Assembly: GCA_963727495.1 (NCBI GenBank)
Contig: CAVSGQ010000014.1
Span: 1-64,000 of the forward strand
Length of the DNA: 64,000 nucleotides
Direction of reading: 5' to 3'
Source: Actinophytocola sp963727495
GTDB lineage: Bacteria; Actinomycetota; Actinomycetes; Mycobacteriales; Pseudonocardiaceae
Both the position numbers and the translations under genes were made by a program. Numbering within the stretch: the stretch's first letter is position 1; every line of letters starts with the position of its first letter. Below are positions 53,366 through 63,300 of the stretch, piece after piece. The notes beneath the pieces were generated by a model. It saw only the letters and a program-made list of their open reading frames with translations. It had not been told where the DNA came from and did no database searches.

Positions 53366-55120
53366 TCACAGGTCCAGGACGAGATCGGTCACCGGTCGCG
53401 AGCAGCAGAGCAGCGCGCTCCCCCGGGCCGGCGGCTCGAGGGGATCGGGGCGGTACCGGACGCCGCCGGACAGGACCGGGGTCTCGCAGGTGTGGCAGAC
53501 CCCGGTGCGGCAGGACCAGCGGGTCGGCACGTCGCACGCCTCGGCGAACTCGAGGACGGTGGCGTAGTCGTCGCGCCACGGCACGGTCAGCGCGCTGCGG
53601 GTGAACGTGATCCGTGGTCCGGATCCGGGCGCGCCGGACGGCGGGTGCGGCGGTGTGGCGGCGACGCCGGTGAGGCCGGGGTTGATGGCCGGCAGCGCGC
53701 CGAACAGTTCGGCGCGGATGCGATCGGGGCGCACGCCGATCGCGGCGAGCGCCTCGCGCATGGCGGCCATGAAGGCGCCGGGACCGCACAGGTAGCAGGT
53801 GGCGGTCGTGGGCAGGTTCAGTGCGGCCAGCGTGTCGCGGTCGAGCCGGCCCCGGGTGACCGCCGGCGCCGTGCCCGCCGGCGGGTTCGCGGCGGTGTAG
53901 TAGACGTGTTCGTGACCGTGGGCGAGGCGGCTCACCAGGTCGTGGGCCTCGGCCGCGAACGCGTGCTCGGCCGCGGAGCGGGCCGAGTGCAGCCACCAGA
54001 CCTCGCGCTCGCCGCCGGCCGCGGCGAGCGCGTGCAGCATGGCCAGGACCGGGGTCGCGCCGACGCCCGCGGACAGCAGGACCACCGGCGAGCCGTCGTC
54101 CGGGTCGTCGGGCAGCACGAAGTCGCCGCGGGGCGCGGCGACGTCCACCGTGTCGCCGACCCGCAGGCGGGTGTGCAGGTAGCCGCTCACCACGCCGTGC
54201 GGCTCGCGCTTGACGCTGATGCGGTACCCGGTGTCCGACGGCGCCGCGGACAGCGAGTAGTTGCGCACCGGCGCCGGGTCCGCGGCACCGGGGACACGCA
54301 GGGTGAGGTACTGGCCCGGCCTGGGCCGTGGCACCGGCGCGCCGCCGGGAGCCGCCAGGTCGATCGACACCACGGCCGCGCTCTCCGGCACGATCCGCGC
54401 GACGCGCAGCGGCCGGAACCCGGCCCACGCCCCGGGTTCCGTCCCGACCGTCGCCGCGGCGGCGGGTCCCGACCGCTGCGCCGCGGCGAGCAGGTCGCGG
54501 AACGAACCCTGCCAGCCCGGGCTGAGCGCGGGGATGTCGACGGCGTCGCGCAGCCGGCCGATGTCGCGGTCGGGCAGGTAGAGCAGGGCGTCGATCGCCG
54601 CGACGCTCATCCGGTGCCGGCCGACCCGGGTGCGGGTGATCTCGTCGCCGGCCCGGACCTCGCCCTCGGTGACGACCCGGAGGTAGAAGCCGGGCCGGTG
54701 GTGCGCGACCAGCAGCGCCGGCATCTCGGGCTCGCCCAGGCGCATACCCACCCGGAAGCAGGTGACGCGCGGCTGGGTGACCTCGAACTCGGCCGCGCCG
54801 ATGCGGTAGCGGTCGCCGACGCACACCTCGTCGTCGGGCAGGCCGTCGACGGTGAAGTTCTCCCCGAACTGGCCGTACTCCAGGTCGTCGCGGCCGAGGT
54901 GGTCCCGCCAGTACTCGTAGGACTGGCGCTGGTACACGAGCACGGCGCGCATCTCCCCGCCGTGGCCGTTCAGGTCGCCCTGCCCGTCGCCGTCGACGTT
55001 GAGCCTGCCGACCATGCGCGGCCCGTCGACGGGCCGCTTGAAGATTCCCGTGTGGACGGTCCGGCCCTGCCAGGGCACGTCCTTCGGCATTCCGACGTTG
55101 AGCGACAGCAGGCGTGCCAC
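53366..55120 (-). CDS. MOSC domain / ferredoxin reductase / 2Fe-2S fusion protein
   Basis: A 584-aa oxidoreductase. Residues 1-200 are a MOSC and 3-alpha region (GRLNVDGDGQGDLNGHGGEM, VLVYQRQSYEYWRDHLGRDD, QFGENFTVDGL, TQPRVTCFRVGMRLG with a Cys that may hold a sulphur). The FNR-like reductase module has RPGQYLTLRVPG, RNYSLSAAPSDTGYRISVKR, VVLLSAGVGATPVLAMLHAL and CYLCGPGAFMAAMREAL. The C-terminal plant-type ferredoxin is TRWSCRTGVCHTCETPVLSG plus a final Cys. Such YiiM/MOSC hybrids are thought to handle N-hydroxylated compounds, but this is unproven. It lies 13 bp after the CGNR gene on the same strand. Confidence 0.9.
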   Translation of the reverse strand: MARLLSLNVGMPKDVPWQGRTVHTGIFKRPVDGPRMVGRLNVDGDGQGDLNGHGGEMRAVLVYQRQSYEYWRDHLGRDDLEYGQFGENFTVDGLPDDEVCVGDRYRIGAAEFEVTQPRVTCFRVGMRLGEPEMPALLVAHHRPGFYLRVVTEGEVRAGDEITRTRVGRHRMSVAAIDALLYLPDRDIGRLRDAVDIPALSPGWQGSFRDLLAAAQRSGPAAAATVGTEPGAWAGFRPLRVARIVPESAAVVSIDLAAPGGAPVPRPRPGQYLTLRVPGAADPAPVRNYSLSAAPSDTGYRISVKREPHGVVSGYLHTRLRVGDTVDVAAPRGDFVLPDDPDDGSPVVLLSAGVGATPVLAMLHALAAAGGEREVWWLHSARSAAEHAFAAEAHDLVSRLAHGHEHVYYTAANPPAGTAPAVTRGRLDRDTLAALNLPTTATCYLCGPGAFMAAMREALAAIGVRPDRIRAELFGALPAINPGLTGVAATPPHPPSGAPGSGPRITFTRSALTVPWRDDYATVLEFAEACDVPTRWSCRTGVCHTCETPVLSGGVRYRPDPLEPPARGSALLCCSRPVTDLVLDL

Positions 55121-55133
55121 GGTCGGTCTCCTC

Positions 55134-55655
55134 TCAGTCCACGGATCCCTGGCGGGTGCGCCGGTAGTGCCGGCGGGCCTTCATGCGGTTGCCGCAGACC
55201 GCCATCGAGCACCAGCGGGCGGTGTTCGGCTTGCTGTGGTCGATGAGGAACAGCCGGCACTCCGGGTTGGCGCACGGGCGCAGGCGCCCGGGAGCCGACA
55301 CCCGCAGCACGTCCCACGCGAGCACCGCCCGGGCCGCGGCGGACCGTCCCTCCGGCAGGTCGAGGGTCCAGGTGATCCCCTCGACGGCCAGCGACGCCCG
55401 GTAGCTCACGCCCTCGACGAAGCGCGCGACCGGCGCCGGGGACGCCTCCGCGCGCACGATGTCCTGCAGCGCCGCACGCGCGTCGCGCAACGCGCGCCAT
55501 TCCTCGTCGGAGGCCGGCTGGCCGTGGTCGGCGAGCCATCGCCGACCCGCGCCGGGGTCGGCGATGTCATCGCGGGCCACCCCGTCGACGACCGGCGTGG
55601 TGTTCAGCAGGTCGAGCAGCAGCGTCTCGTCGGTCTCGATCACCGTCGCCAACAT
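55134..55655 (-). CDS. CGNR zinc-finger (ABATE domain) regulator
   Basis: A 173-aa protein. The N-terminal ABATE-like stress-sensing domain has LLLDLLNTTPVVDGVARDDI, and a helical middle follows. The C-terminus is the CGNR zinc finger: LRPCANPECRLFLIDHS, then NTARWCSMAVCGNRMKARRH. The finger suggests DNA binding. ATG 55655 follows GGAGG by 3 bp. It sits directly before the MOSC/reductase gene (13 bp), and inverted ATAACCT/AGGTTAT arms at its start could be its own operator. Confidence 0.9.
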   Translation of the reverse strand: MLATVIETDETLLLDLLNTTPVVDGVARDDIADPGAGRRWLADHGQPASDEEWRALRDARAALQDIVRAEASPAPVARFVEGVSYRASLAVEGITWTLDLPEGRSAAARAVLAWDVLRVSAPGRLRPCANPECRLFLIDHSKPNTARWCSMAVCGNRMKARRHYRRTRQGSVD

Positions 55656-55684
55656 AACCTCCAAAATGCCACTTGACAGGTTAT
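55654..55684. promoter_or_regulatory. Inverted repeat at the CGNR promoter
   Basis: ATAACCT (55654-55660) and AGGTTAT (55678-55684) form a 7-bp inverted repeat 17 bp apart, overlapping the start region and promoter. Autoregulation by the CGNR protein is inferred. Confidence 0.35.
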
Positions 55685-55819
55685 ATCACGGATGCCTGAG
55701 TCCAACCAGCAAAGGCCGGTGGGGCGGCCCGGATTGCGGGTGTGAGGTGAGGGTTCTGACCGATGGCACCCGCCGCGCGGCGACCCAGCGTCGGACTCGC
55801 CCTCATCGACGACACCCCG

Positions 55820-56199
55820 GGACCCTGTGCAACTGGACCCACGACGGCATCATGAGCCGCATCTTCGGCACCGTGGCCCGCTATCTGCCGCCCCCGCCGC
55901 CCTTCGCCGCGCCGCCCGCGCTGTGGGGTTCCGAGGATCATCTCCGGGACCTGTTCGCCGGCGCGCCGGTCGGCCTCGAGTTCGAGCGCGGGGTGCACGC
56001 GTTCCCGCCGTTCGACTCCGCGCAGGCGAACATCGACTACCACACCACGACCTTCGGCCCGCTCATCGCCGCCCGCGCGGCCGCCGGGCGCTGGCCCGCG
56101 CTGCACGACGAGTTGCTCGCGCTGCACGAAGCCTTCGTGGCCGCCGAGAACCTGCTCGTGACCGGGCGGCGCGACGACCGCGTTGACAACCTGGGTTGA
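55820..56199 (+). pseudogene. C-terminal fragment of a class I methyltransferase
   Basis: The frame reads CNWTHDGIMSRIFGTVARYL, then PPPPPFAAPPALWGSEDHLR and DLFAGAPVGLEFERGVHAFP. This is the typical substrate-side region of a SAM methyltransferase that begins after the SAM-binding half. No Gly-rich motif I is found upstream in any frame. The natural C-terminus and stop are kept (ending in GRRDDRVDNLG). The 5' half has been deleted, so the gene is dead or an N-terminally truncated relic. Confidence 0.65.
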
Positions 56200-56219
56200 C
56201 TAATCGCGCATTAGTCAAC
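56195..56219. promoter_or_regulatory. Perfect operator-like palindrome before the HTH/Clp-N operon
   Basis: GTTGACTAAT (56195-56204), 5-nt CGCGC, ATTAGTCAAC (56210-56219). This is a perfect 10-bp inverted repeat 13 bp before the GTG start of the HTH gene. It is very likely an operator, probably for an unlinked or the adjacent regulator. The motif core TTGACTAA is unusually AT-rich for this genome. Confidence 0.7.
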
Positions 56220-56232
56220 TACGGTTGCTTAC

Positions 56233-56469
56233 GTGCCCGACGACCAGGTTCCCGTCCCGCCCGACCCGGCGGACGCGCTGGCCGCGGTGGTCGCGTTGCG
56301 GCGGCTGGCCGACCGGCTGGAGAGCGCGGCCGTGGAGCAGGCCATGCGGGCCGGCTGGGGCTGGCCACGGGTCGCCGAGGCCCTCGGGGTCACCCGCCAG
56401 GCGGTCTACAAGAAGCACGCCCGCCGGCTGATCGCCGCGGGGGTCAGGTTGCGGAGGCGTGCGGAATGA
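56233..56469 (+). CDS. Small helix-turn-helix protein
   Basis: A 78-aa protein. Residues 18-70 form a single helix-turn-helix (AVVALRRLADRLESAAVEQA, then GWGWPRVAEALGVTRQAVYK and KHARRL). It resembles the small HTH proteins that precede Clp-N genes in actinomycetes. GTG 56233 is the first usable codon after the palindromic operator. The stop overlaps the next start (ATGA), so it is translationally coupled to the Clp-N gene. It may recognise the palindrome just upstream. Confidence 0.8.
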   Translation: MPDDQVPVPPDPADALAAVVALRRLADRLESAAVEQAMRAGWGWPRVAEALGVTRQAVYKKHARRLIAAGVRLRRRAE

Positions 56470-56945
56470 GCACGTTCGACGAGTACCTGCATGCGATCAT
56501 CGTGCGGGCGCAGCACGAGGCCCGTGCGGACGGTTCGGCGGCGGTCGAGGCGCAGCACCTGTTGCTGGCGATCGCCGGCGAGACGGAACCCACCACGCGC
56601 GAGGTGCTGGCCTCGGCCGGGCTCGACCGGGACGCGATCCACGGCGCGCTGCAGCGGGAGTTCGAGCACAGCCTGAGCACGGTCGGCGTGTCCGACGCCA
56701 CCCGTGGCCTGCCGCGGCCGAGCCGGCCGCTCACCCACCCGCCGGTGGGCACGTCGACCAAGCTCGCGATGGAACGGGGGTTGTCCTCCGTGTCCCGCAA
56801 GAAGGACCTGCGTCCGGCACACCTGCTGCTGGGCGTCCTGGCCGCCGAGGTCGGCACCGTGCCGCGTGCGCTGGCCCTGGCCGGAGTCGACCGGGACGCC
56901 CTGCGCACACGCGTGCGGCAGGCACTCACCACCGACGACACATGA
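56466..56945 (+). CDS. Stand-alone Clp N-terminal domain protein
   Basis: A 159-aa protein made of two Clp-N repeats (EAQHLLLAIAGETEPTTREV, then RPAHLLLGVLAAEVGTVPRA) without an AAA+ ATPase or protease. Stand-alone Clp-N proteins may bind peptides or act as adaptors in stress responses. It is linked to the HTH gene by an ATGA overlap and to a 91-aa protein by another ATGA overlap. This suggests a stress-regulated operon. Confidence 0.85.
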   Translation: MSTFDEYLHAIIVRAQHEARADGSAAVEAQHLLLAIAGETEPTTREVLASAGLDRDAIHGALQREFEHSLSTVGVSDATRGLPRPSRPLTHPPVGTSTKLAMERGLSSVSRKKDLRPAHLLLGVLAAEVGTVPRALALAGVDRDALRTRVRQALTTDDT

Positions 56946-57217
56946 ACGGACCCGACATGCACGTCATGGCCATCTCCACGATCTCCGACGACCGCGCCTT
57001 CTGGGGCGCGCTGAAGAAGGCGCATCGCGCCCTGCCCACGGGGGCCCGGTGGACGGTCGCGGTGGCGAGCACCGACGGGACCCGGGCGGTGAACATCATC
57101 GTGCACGACTCGGTCGACGGCGTCCGGAGCTTCCTCGAGGGGCACGCCGGCCGGTTCGCCACGACCGAGTACGTCGAGGCCGACGCCGCCAACGCGGTCG
57201 GCCTCCCGAACGCGTGA
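56942..57217 (+). CDS. Small conserved-looking protein, unknown function
   Basis: A 91-aa predicted alpha/beta protein (ISTISDDRAFWGALKKAHRA, WTVAVASTDGTRAVNIIVHD, VRSFLEGHAGRFATTEYVEA). It resembles the small protein of unknown function found near Clp-N or hydrolase genes in actinomycetes, but I cannot name a family. ATG 56942 overlaps the Clp-N stop (ATGA), and its own stop overlaps the hydrolase start (GTGA), so it is an internal part of a coupled operon. Confidence 0.7.
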   Translation: MNGPDMHVMAISTISDDRAFWGALKKAHRALPTGARWTVAVASTDGTRAVNIIVHDSVDGVRSFLEGHAGRFATTEYVEADAANAVGLPNA

Positions 57218-58644
57218 GAACGCCGATGACCCTCGACGTGGCGCGGGTCCGCGCCCGGGTGGCCGCGCTCCTCGCGGAGTACCGGATCCCGAGTGCCGCG
57301 ATCGGTGTCCTCCACGACGGCGAGATCATCGAGCTCGCCACCGGCGTCACGAACGTGACGACGCGGGAGGCGGCGCGGACCGACACGATCTACCAGTGCG
57401 GCTCCATGACCAAGACGTGGACCGCGCTCGCCTTCATGCAGCTCGTCGGCGATGGGAAGGTCGGCCTGGACGAGCCCGTGCGCGCCCACCTGCCCGGGTT
57501 CCGGGTCGCCGACCCGCGGGTCGGTGCCGAGCTCACGCCCCGCCACCTGCTCAACCACACCAACGGGATCGAGGAGGCGTACGGCGATCCCGGCGAGGGC
57601 GACGACGTGTACCGGCGCATGGTCGACGCCATCGCCGACGCGCCCCAGGTACACCCGCTGGGCCATACCCACGGCTACAGCGCGGCGCTCGGCTACGCGA
57701 TCCTCGCCCGCATCATGGAGGTCGCCGACGGCGCGCGGTGGGAGGACATCATGCACGCGCGCCTGTTCGCCCCCCTCGACCTGAGGAGCACCGCGGCCCG
57801 GCGGGAGGTGGATCCCCGGCGGGCCGCGACCGGACACGTGGTCCGCTCCCTCGACGAGGGGCCGGTCGAGTCGCCGGTGCCGCACCTGCCACGCGCCTTC
57901 GGCCCCGGCGGAACCGTCACCTCGACCGTGCGCGACGTGCTCACGACGGCGCGCGTCCTGCTCGACGGCGGCAGGGCGCCGAACGGACGCCGGATCGTTC
58001 CCGCCGAGCTGGTCCGGGAGATGACGACCTCCCGCGTTCCGGTCCCCGACCCGTACATGTTCGGGCCGGAATGGGCGCTCGGCCTCATCGTGTGCGACTG
58101 GCACGGCGAGACCGTCTACGCCACCGACGGCAGCACGATCGGCCAGAACGCGCGGCTGCGGATCCTGCCGGACTCGAACACCGCGGTCGCGATGCTCACC
58201 AACGGCGGACCGCGGGAGAGCTTCTACCGGATCGTGTTCAACGAGATCCTGGCCGAGCTCGGCGCGGCCACGATCCCGGACCTGCCCGAGCCCGACCCGG
58301 GCCTCACCCTCGACCCGTCCCGGTACGCAGGGGTCTACGAGCGCCCGGGCGCCCGCTTCGAGGTGGCGGCCGGCGGCCGGGGGCTGCGCCTCACCGCCAC
58401 CCTCGATCCCCTGCACGCGGAGTTCCTGGGCAAGCCGGACCGCGTCGGGTACGACCTGCTCCCGGTCAGCGAGACGCATTTCCTGATGCCGTCGGACGAT
58501 CCGCTCGAGGACACCCGGACCGTCGCGATCCACGACTTCGCCGGCGGGCGTGCCCGCTACCTGCACACGAACTGCCGCGTGCACCCCAGGGTCGGCGGCG
58601 CGGGCGTCAGCCCGCCGTCCAGGGCCGGAGCTTCTCGGGGTTGA
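57214..58644 (+). CDS. Beta-lactamase/serine hydrolase family protein
   Basis: A 476-aa class C beta-lactamase-like hydrolase (alpha/beta, penicillin-binding fold). The catalytic Ser-x-x-Lys is QCGSMTKTWTALAFMQLVGD near residues 64-70; the Tyr motif is HTHGYSAALGYAILARIMEV, and FGPGGTVTSTVRDVLTTARV follows. A C-terminal beta-barrel ends it. No signal peptide is seen, so it may be cytosolic and act on esters or amides rather than beta-lactams. GTG 57214 overlaps the preceding stop (GTGA); ATG 57226 is an alternative. The end overlaps the convergent sigma gene by 38 bp. Confidence 0.88.
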   Translation: MRTPMTLDVARVRARVAALLAEYRIPSAAIGVLHDGEIIELATGVTNVTTREAARTDTIYQCGSMTKTWTALAFMQLVGDGKVGLDEPVRAHLPGFRVADPRVGAELTPRHLLNHTNGIEEAYGDPGEGDDVYRRMVDAIADAPQVHPLGHTHGYSAALGYAILARIMEVADGARWEDIMHARLFAPLDLRSTAARREVDPRRAATGHVVRSLDEGPVESPVPHLPRAFGPGGTVTSTVRDVLTTARVLLDGGRAPNGRRIVPAELVREMTTSRVPVPDPYMFGPEWALGLIVCDWHGETVYATDGSTIGQNARLRILPDSNTAVAMLTNGGPRESFYRIVFNEILAELGAATIPDLPEPDPGLTLDPSRYAGVYERPGARFEVAAGGRGLRLTATLDPLHAEFLGKPDRVGYDLLPVSETHFLMPSDDPLEDTRTVAIHDFAGGRARYLHTNCRVHPRVGGAGVSPPSRAGASRG

Positions 58645-59536
58645 GCACGGTCCAGATGTGCTTGATCCGGTCACCGGCGACGTCGAACGCCATCACCGTC
58701 ACGGTGACGCCGTCGAGCTGGGCCACCAGGCCGGGCTGGCCGTTGACCGTGCGCTCCAGGATCGTCAGCTCGGCGGCCGCGCCGGCCCGGTCGACGAAGA
58801 ACCGCGCGATCGCCTCGGCGCCCTCGACCGGGTGCGGCGCGGCGCTGACGAGTCCGCCACCGTCGCCGATCGCCGTGGCCTCGGGGTCGAGCAGGCCGAC
58901 GAGGGCGTCGATGTCCCCGGCCTGCCATGCCCGCCTGAACTCCCTGACGACGTCGGCATGCCGGGCCGACGGTGCCGAGGGAGCCTGCGCCGCGCGCACG
59001 CGACGGCGGGCCGACGAGGCCAGCTGCCGGCACGCCGCCGGCGAGCGGCCGACGATCCCGGCCACCTCGGCGAAGGAGTAGCGGAAGACGTCGTGCAGGA
59101 CGAACGCGACGCGCTCGGCCGGGGTCATCGACTCGAGCACGACGAGGAAGGCCATGCTGACCGACTCGTCGAGGGTGATCCGGTCGGCCGGGTCGGGGGT
59201 GGCGCCACCCGGCCGGCCACCGATCCACTCCGTGCGGTCGGGCAGCGGCTCCGGGACCCACTCCCCCACGTAACGCTCGCGCCGGGTCCGCGCCGAGCCG
59301 AGCAGGTCGAGACAGACGCGACCGGCGACCGTCGTCAGCCAGGCGCCCGGGGACTCGATGGCCTCCTGCTGCCGGCGGGACATGGCGTACCAGCGGGTGT
59401 AGGTCTCCTGGACGACGTCCTCGGCGTCGGCCAGCGACCCGAGGAGCCGGTAGGCGAGATTGATCAGCTGCCGCCGCTCGCTCATGATCGCGCTCAGGCC
59501 GGGATCGGGGTGGCCCGGACCGGATGGGGTGGTCAT
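58607..59536 (-). CDS. ECF41-type sigma factor (second copy)
   Basis: A 309-aa sigma factor of the SigJ/ECF41 group. Region 2 is LINLAYRLLGSLADAEDVVQ and ETYTRWYAMS; region 4 is MTPAERVAFVLHDVFRYSFA and EVAGIVGRSPAACRQLASSA; the SnoaL-like C-terminus is LLDPEATAIGDGGGLVSAAP to FDVAGDRIKHIWTVLNPEKL. ATG 59536 begins the similarity. It diverges from a WrbA-like quinone oxidoreductase, which is a plausible target since ECF41 sigma factors often control a neighbouring oxidoreductase. Confidence 0.92.
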   Translation of the reverse strand: MTTPSGPGHPDPGLSAIMSERRQLINLAYRLLGSLADAEDVVQETYTRWYAMSRRQQEAIESPGAWLTTVAGRVCLDLLGSARTRRERYVGEWVPEPLPDRTEWIGGRPGGATPDPADRITLDESVSMAFLVVLESMTPAERVAFVLHDVFRYSFAEVAGIVGRSPAACRQLASSARRRVRAAQAPSAPSARHADVVREFRRAWQAGDIDALVGLLDPEATAIGDGGGLVSAAPHPVEGAEAIARFFVDRAGAAAELTILERTVNGQPGLVAQLDGVTVTVMAFDVAGDRIKHIWTVLNPEKLRPWTAG

Positions 59537-59643
59537 GTGCCGCCGGCTCCCTTCGTCGCATCCCCCTCACCAGACCGACGAGACAGCGCACCGAACTGTG
59601 AGGTCCGCGCGTCACCTCACAGTACGAGGGGCTGCGTCGTCGG

Positions 59644-60282
59644 ATGCGCATGAAGGCAACGACACCGATCAGGGAACCCGTCACCGTCGCGATCATCTAC
59701 TACAGCGCCACCGGCACCGTGCACACCCTGGCGCGGGCGGCCGCCGAGGGCGCGGAGAAGGCCGGCGCACAGGTGCGGCTGCGCAAGGTCGCCGAGCTGG
59801 CCCCGCCCGAGGCGATCGACGCCCGGCCGGAGTGGGCCCGGCACCTCCGGGACACCGCCGACGTCGCCGAGGCCGCCCTCGACGACCTGGCCTGGGCCGA
59901 CGCGGTGCTGTTCGGCACCCCCACCCGATTCGGCAACCCGACCAGCCAGCTCCGGGCGTTCATCGAGACCACCGGCGCGCTGTGGTACCAGGGGAAGCTG
60001 GCGGGCAAGGTGTACTCGGCGTTCACCGCCTCCAACACCGCGCACGGCGGGCAGGAGTCCACGCTGCTCGCGCTGGGCAACACGTTCTACCACTGGGGCG
60101 GCATCATCGTGCCGCCCGGCTACACCGACCCCGTCCATTTCCAGGCGGGCAACCCCTACGGCGCCTCCCACGTCGCCGGCGACGGGCCGCCCACCGAGGT
60201 GGCCCTGGCGGCGGCCCGGCACCAGGCCCGGCGCGTCGTCGACACCGCCGCCGCGCTCAAGGCGGGCCGCGCCGCCGCCTGA
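59644..60282 (+). CDS. WrbA-like NAD(P)H:quinone oxidoreductase
   Basis: A 212-aa flavodoxin-fold enzyme. FMN-phosphate binding is VAIIYYSATGTVHTLARAAA, then VLFGTPTRFGNPTSQLRAFI and STLLALGNTFYHWGGIIVPP, the WrbA family signatures. It reduces quinones by two electrons. The start ATG 59644 has no clear ribosome-binding site; ATG 59650 is nearby. It diverges from the ECF41 gene and lies 40 bp before the GH67-like gene. Confidence 0.9.
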   Translation: MRMKATTPIREPVTVAIIYYSATGTVHTLARAAAEGAEKAGAQVRLRKVAELAPPEAIDARPEWARHLRDTADVAEAALDDLAWADAVLFGTPTRFGNPTSQLRAFIETTGALWYQGKLAGKVYSAFTASNTAHGGQESTLLALGNTFYHWGGIIVPPGYTDPVHFQAGNPYGASHVAGDGPPTEVALAAARHQARRVVDTAAALKAGRAAA

Positions 60283-60322
60283 TCCCGGACCGGCGCGTCC
60301 GGGGGCGTGTGAGGATGGCGGG

Positions 60323-63300
60323 GTGCGGAACGATCATCGACGGTGGTGGCGGCCGGCCGCCGTGCTGATCGTCCTGCTGGGACTCGGTGGGCTCGTGGCC
60401 TGGCAGGTCGACGAGGCGCTCGGGCTGAGCGTGCGGCCCGCCGACGTCCCGGCCGAGAAGCTCGTGGCCGCGCCGCGGCGGGAGGTGGCCGCTCCCCCGC
60501 CGCTCGCGGCGATCACCACGCCGGACGACCCGCGGCTGCGGCTCGCCGCCCGCGCGGTGGCCGACGCGTTCGCGGCACGGGGCGCGCCCCGGCCCGCCGT
60601 CGCGAGCACGGCCACCGGGCCGGCGCTGCGGGTGCGGCTCGACCCGGGGTTCGCCGGCGGCCCGGACGCCTACCGGATCGCGCGGGCCGGCCCCGGGCTG
60701 TCGGTCGTCGCGGCCGCCGCGGGCGGTGCGGCGGCGGGGCTGTACGCGATCGCCGACCGGATCGCGTCCGGCGACGCGGTACCCGCCGACGGCCGCGTCG
60801 TGGCGCCCCGCCTGGGCCTGCGGTTGACCGACCTCGGCGGGGTCGGCCTGACCGACGACCGCGCCGCGTTCACCCGCGACGACTACTCGCTGAACTCCGA
60901 CGTCGTCGGCCACGCGATCCTCCCCCGCGCCCCGTACGTCGACCGGGCCGCGGTCGCGCGGATCTCCGCGCAGTTCCGGCGGTTCGTCGAGCACTCGCTC
61001 GCGCAGGGCTACAACGGCGTGGTCGTCCCGGGCTTCCTCGAGTACGTGACGTTCCGCGACCTCGGCGTGTACCCGCCCGGCGACCCGCACCCGGCCCGCG
61101 CGGCGGCGATGGTCGACGCGTTCGGGCCGGTCTGGCGCTACGCCCACGACCTCGGCATGAAGGTCTACTTCCAGACCGACATGCTGGCGCTGTCCCCGCC
61201 GCTGCGGGCCTACCTGGAGCGCACCGCCGGCGGGCTGCGCACCGAGGACGACCGGCTGTGGCGCGTCTACCGGGCGGGGCTCGCCGAGCTGTTCGGCGCG
61301 CTCCCGTACGCCGACGGGCTGATGGTCCGCATCGGCGAGGGCGGCGCGGCCTACCGCCTGCCGGGCTGGGACTACTCCTCACAGATCGCGGTCACCACGC
61401 CGCGCGCGGTGCGGGCGATGCTGCGCTCCTTCCTCGCCGTCGCCGGGGGCGCCGGCAAGGACGTCATCTTCCGCACCTGGAGCGTGGGCATCGGCGCGGT
61501 CGGCGACCTGCACACCAGCCGGGACGCGTACCGCGAGGTGCTGGGCGGCCTCGACGACGAGCACCTCGTGGTGTCCACGAAGTACACCCTCGGCGACTTC
61601 TACAGCCACCTCCCGCTCAACGACACGCTGCTGGAGGGCACCCAGCGGCGGATCGTGGAGTTCCAGTCGCGGCGCGAGTTCGAGGGCCTCGGCGCGCTGC
61701 CGGACGACCTCGGCGTGCTGCACCAGCTGGCGCTGCGCCGGTTCCTCGCCGCCAACCCGCACGTGGAGGGCGTGTGGACGTGGGCGCAGGGCGGCGGCCC
61801 GCTGCTCGCCGGGCCGCGGACGCTCGACCTGCGGACCGGGTTCTGGCAGCTGTACGACCTCGACACCTATGTCACCGGCCGGCTCGCGTGGGACCCGGAG
61901 ACCGACACCGCGGCGGCGACCGCCGACTGGGCCCGGCGCACGTTCTCCTACGACCCGGACACGGTGGCGGCGATCTGCCGGTCGATGGCGCTGTCCCGGG
62001 ACGCGGTCACCACGGGCCTCTACATCGGACCGTACGCGGAGAAGTCGGTGCGCGCGCTCGGGCTGGAGCCGCCGCCGATGATGTGGATCTTCGAGTGGGA
62101 CATCGTGACCGGCGACAGCGCCACCCTCGACACGATCTACGCGGTGAGCCGCGACCGGGTCGACGAGGCCGTCGCCGGGGGCGCCCGCGCGGTCCGCGAC
62201 GCCCGGCGGATGCGGGACCTGGTCGCCGGCACCGACCCGGCGACGTGGCGGGATCCCGCGCTGCGGCAGCGGTTCACCGACACGCTCGACTACCAGGTCG
62301 ACCTGTTCGGCACGCTCGCCGCGTACCGGACCACGGTGCTGCGGCACGCGCAGTGGCTGGACACCGGGTCGGCCGCGGCCCGGGACGCCTGGCACGCCGC
62401 GGCCGACGAGTACGCGTCGGCCGCCGCCGCGCACGTCCGCCGCTACGGCCGCGACCTCGACCTGCCGGCGTACAACCTGACCGCGGCGGACATCGGACTG
62501 GCCCTGGCGCGGCGCGACGAGACGATGGCCTGGCTCGCCCGCGGCCTGCTGCTCGCCGTGGTGGCCCTGCTGGTCTGGGGCAGCGGCGTGCGGCCGCTGC
62601 CCCGGCCGCCGGGCGCGGTGCGGGCGCTGTGGACGGCGGCGACCCGCCCGTGGCGGCTGGGCGGGCTCGACGTCCGCCCGTCCCGGGCGGACCGCGTGCT
62701 CGTGTGGGCCGTGCCGGCGGTCGCGGTCGTGCTGAGCCGGGCGATCCTGACCTCGTTCGCCGCGCCCGCGCACCTCGTCCCGGTGCTCGGCGCGTGGATG
62801 CTGTTCACGGTGACGCTGCGGCTGCTGGTGGCGGACCCGTACCTGCTCCTCGCCGCCATCGGCGGGCTCGCGCTGCTGCGCACGGTGCTGCTGGCGGTCG
62901 CGCTCGCCTCCCGCGGGCCGGGCGGCTACTGGTTCGCGTTCTGGACCGAGCCGGCGACCCGCTTCGGGTACGTCACGGTCGCGTTCGCGGGGTTCCTGGC
63001 GCTGTTCGTGGTCGTCCACGCCGTCCTGCGCACCGGCTACGCGATGCGCGGCCGGCAGGCCGCCGGCCGGGTGCTGCTGGCGGCGGGCGTGCCCCTGGCC
63101 GTGCTCGGCGGCCTGGTCGCCGTGCTCGGCCTCGAGCACGCGCTGACCCTGTGGAACGACCAGCTGGCGCTGCTGCCGTGGGGGCTCTCCCGGATCCTGG
63201 GCATCACCGCCTACCTGGAGATCCCCACCGGCCTCCCGGTGTACGCCACGATCGCCGGCGGGGCGCTCCTGGTGGCCGGTGCCGCGCTGACCGTCAGCCC

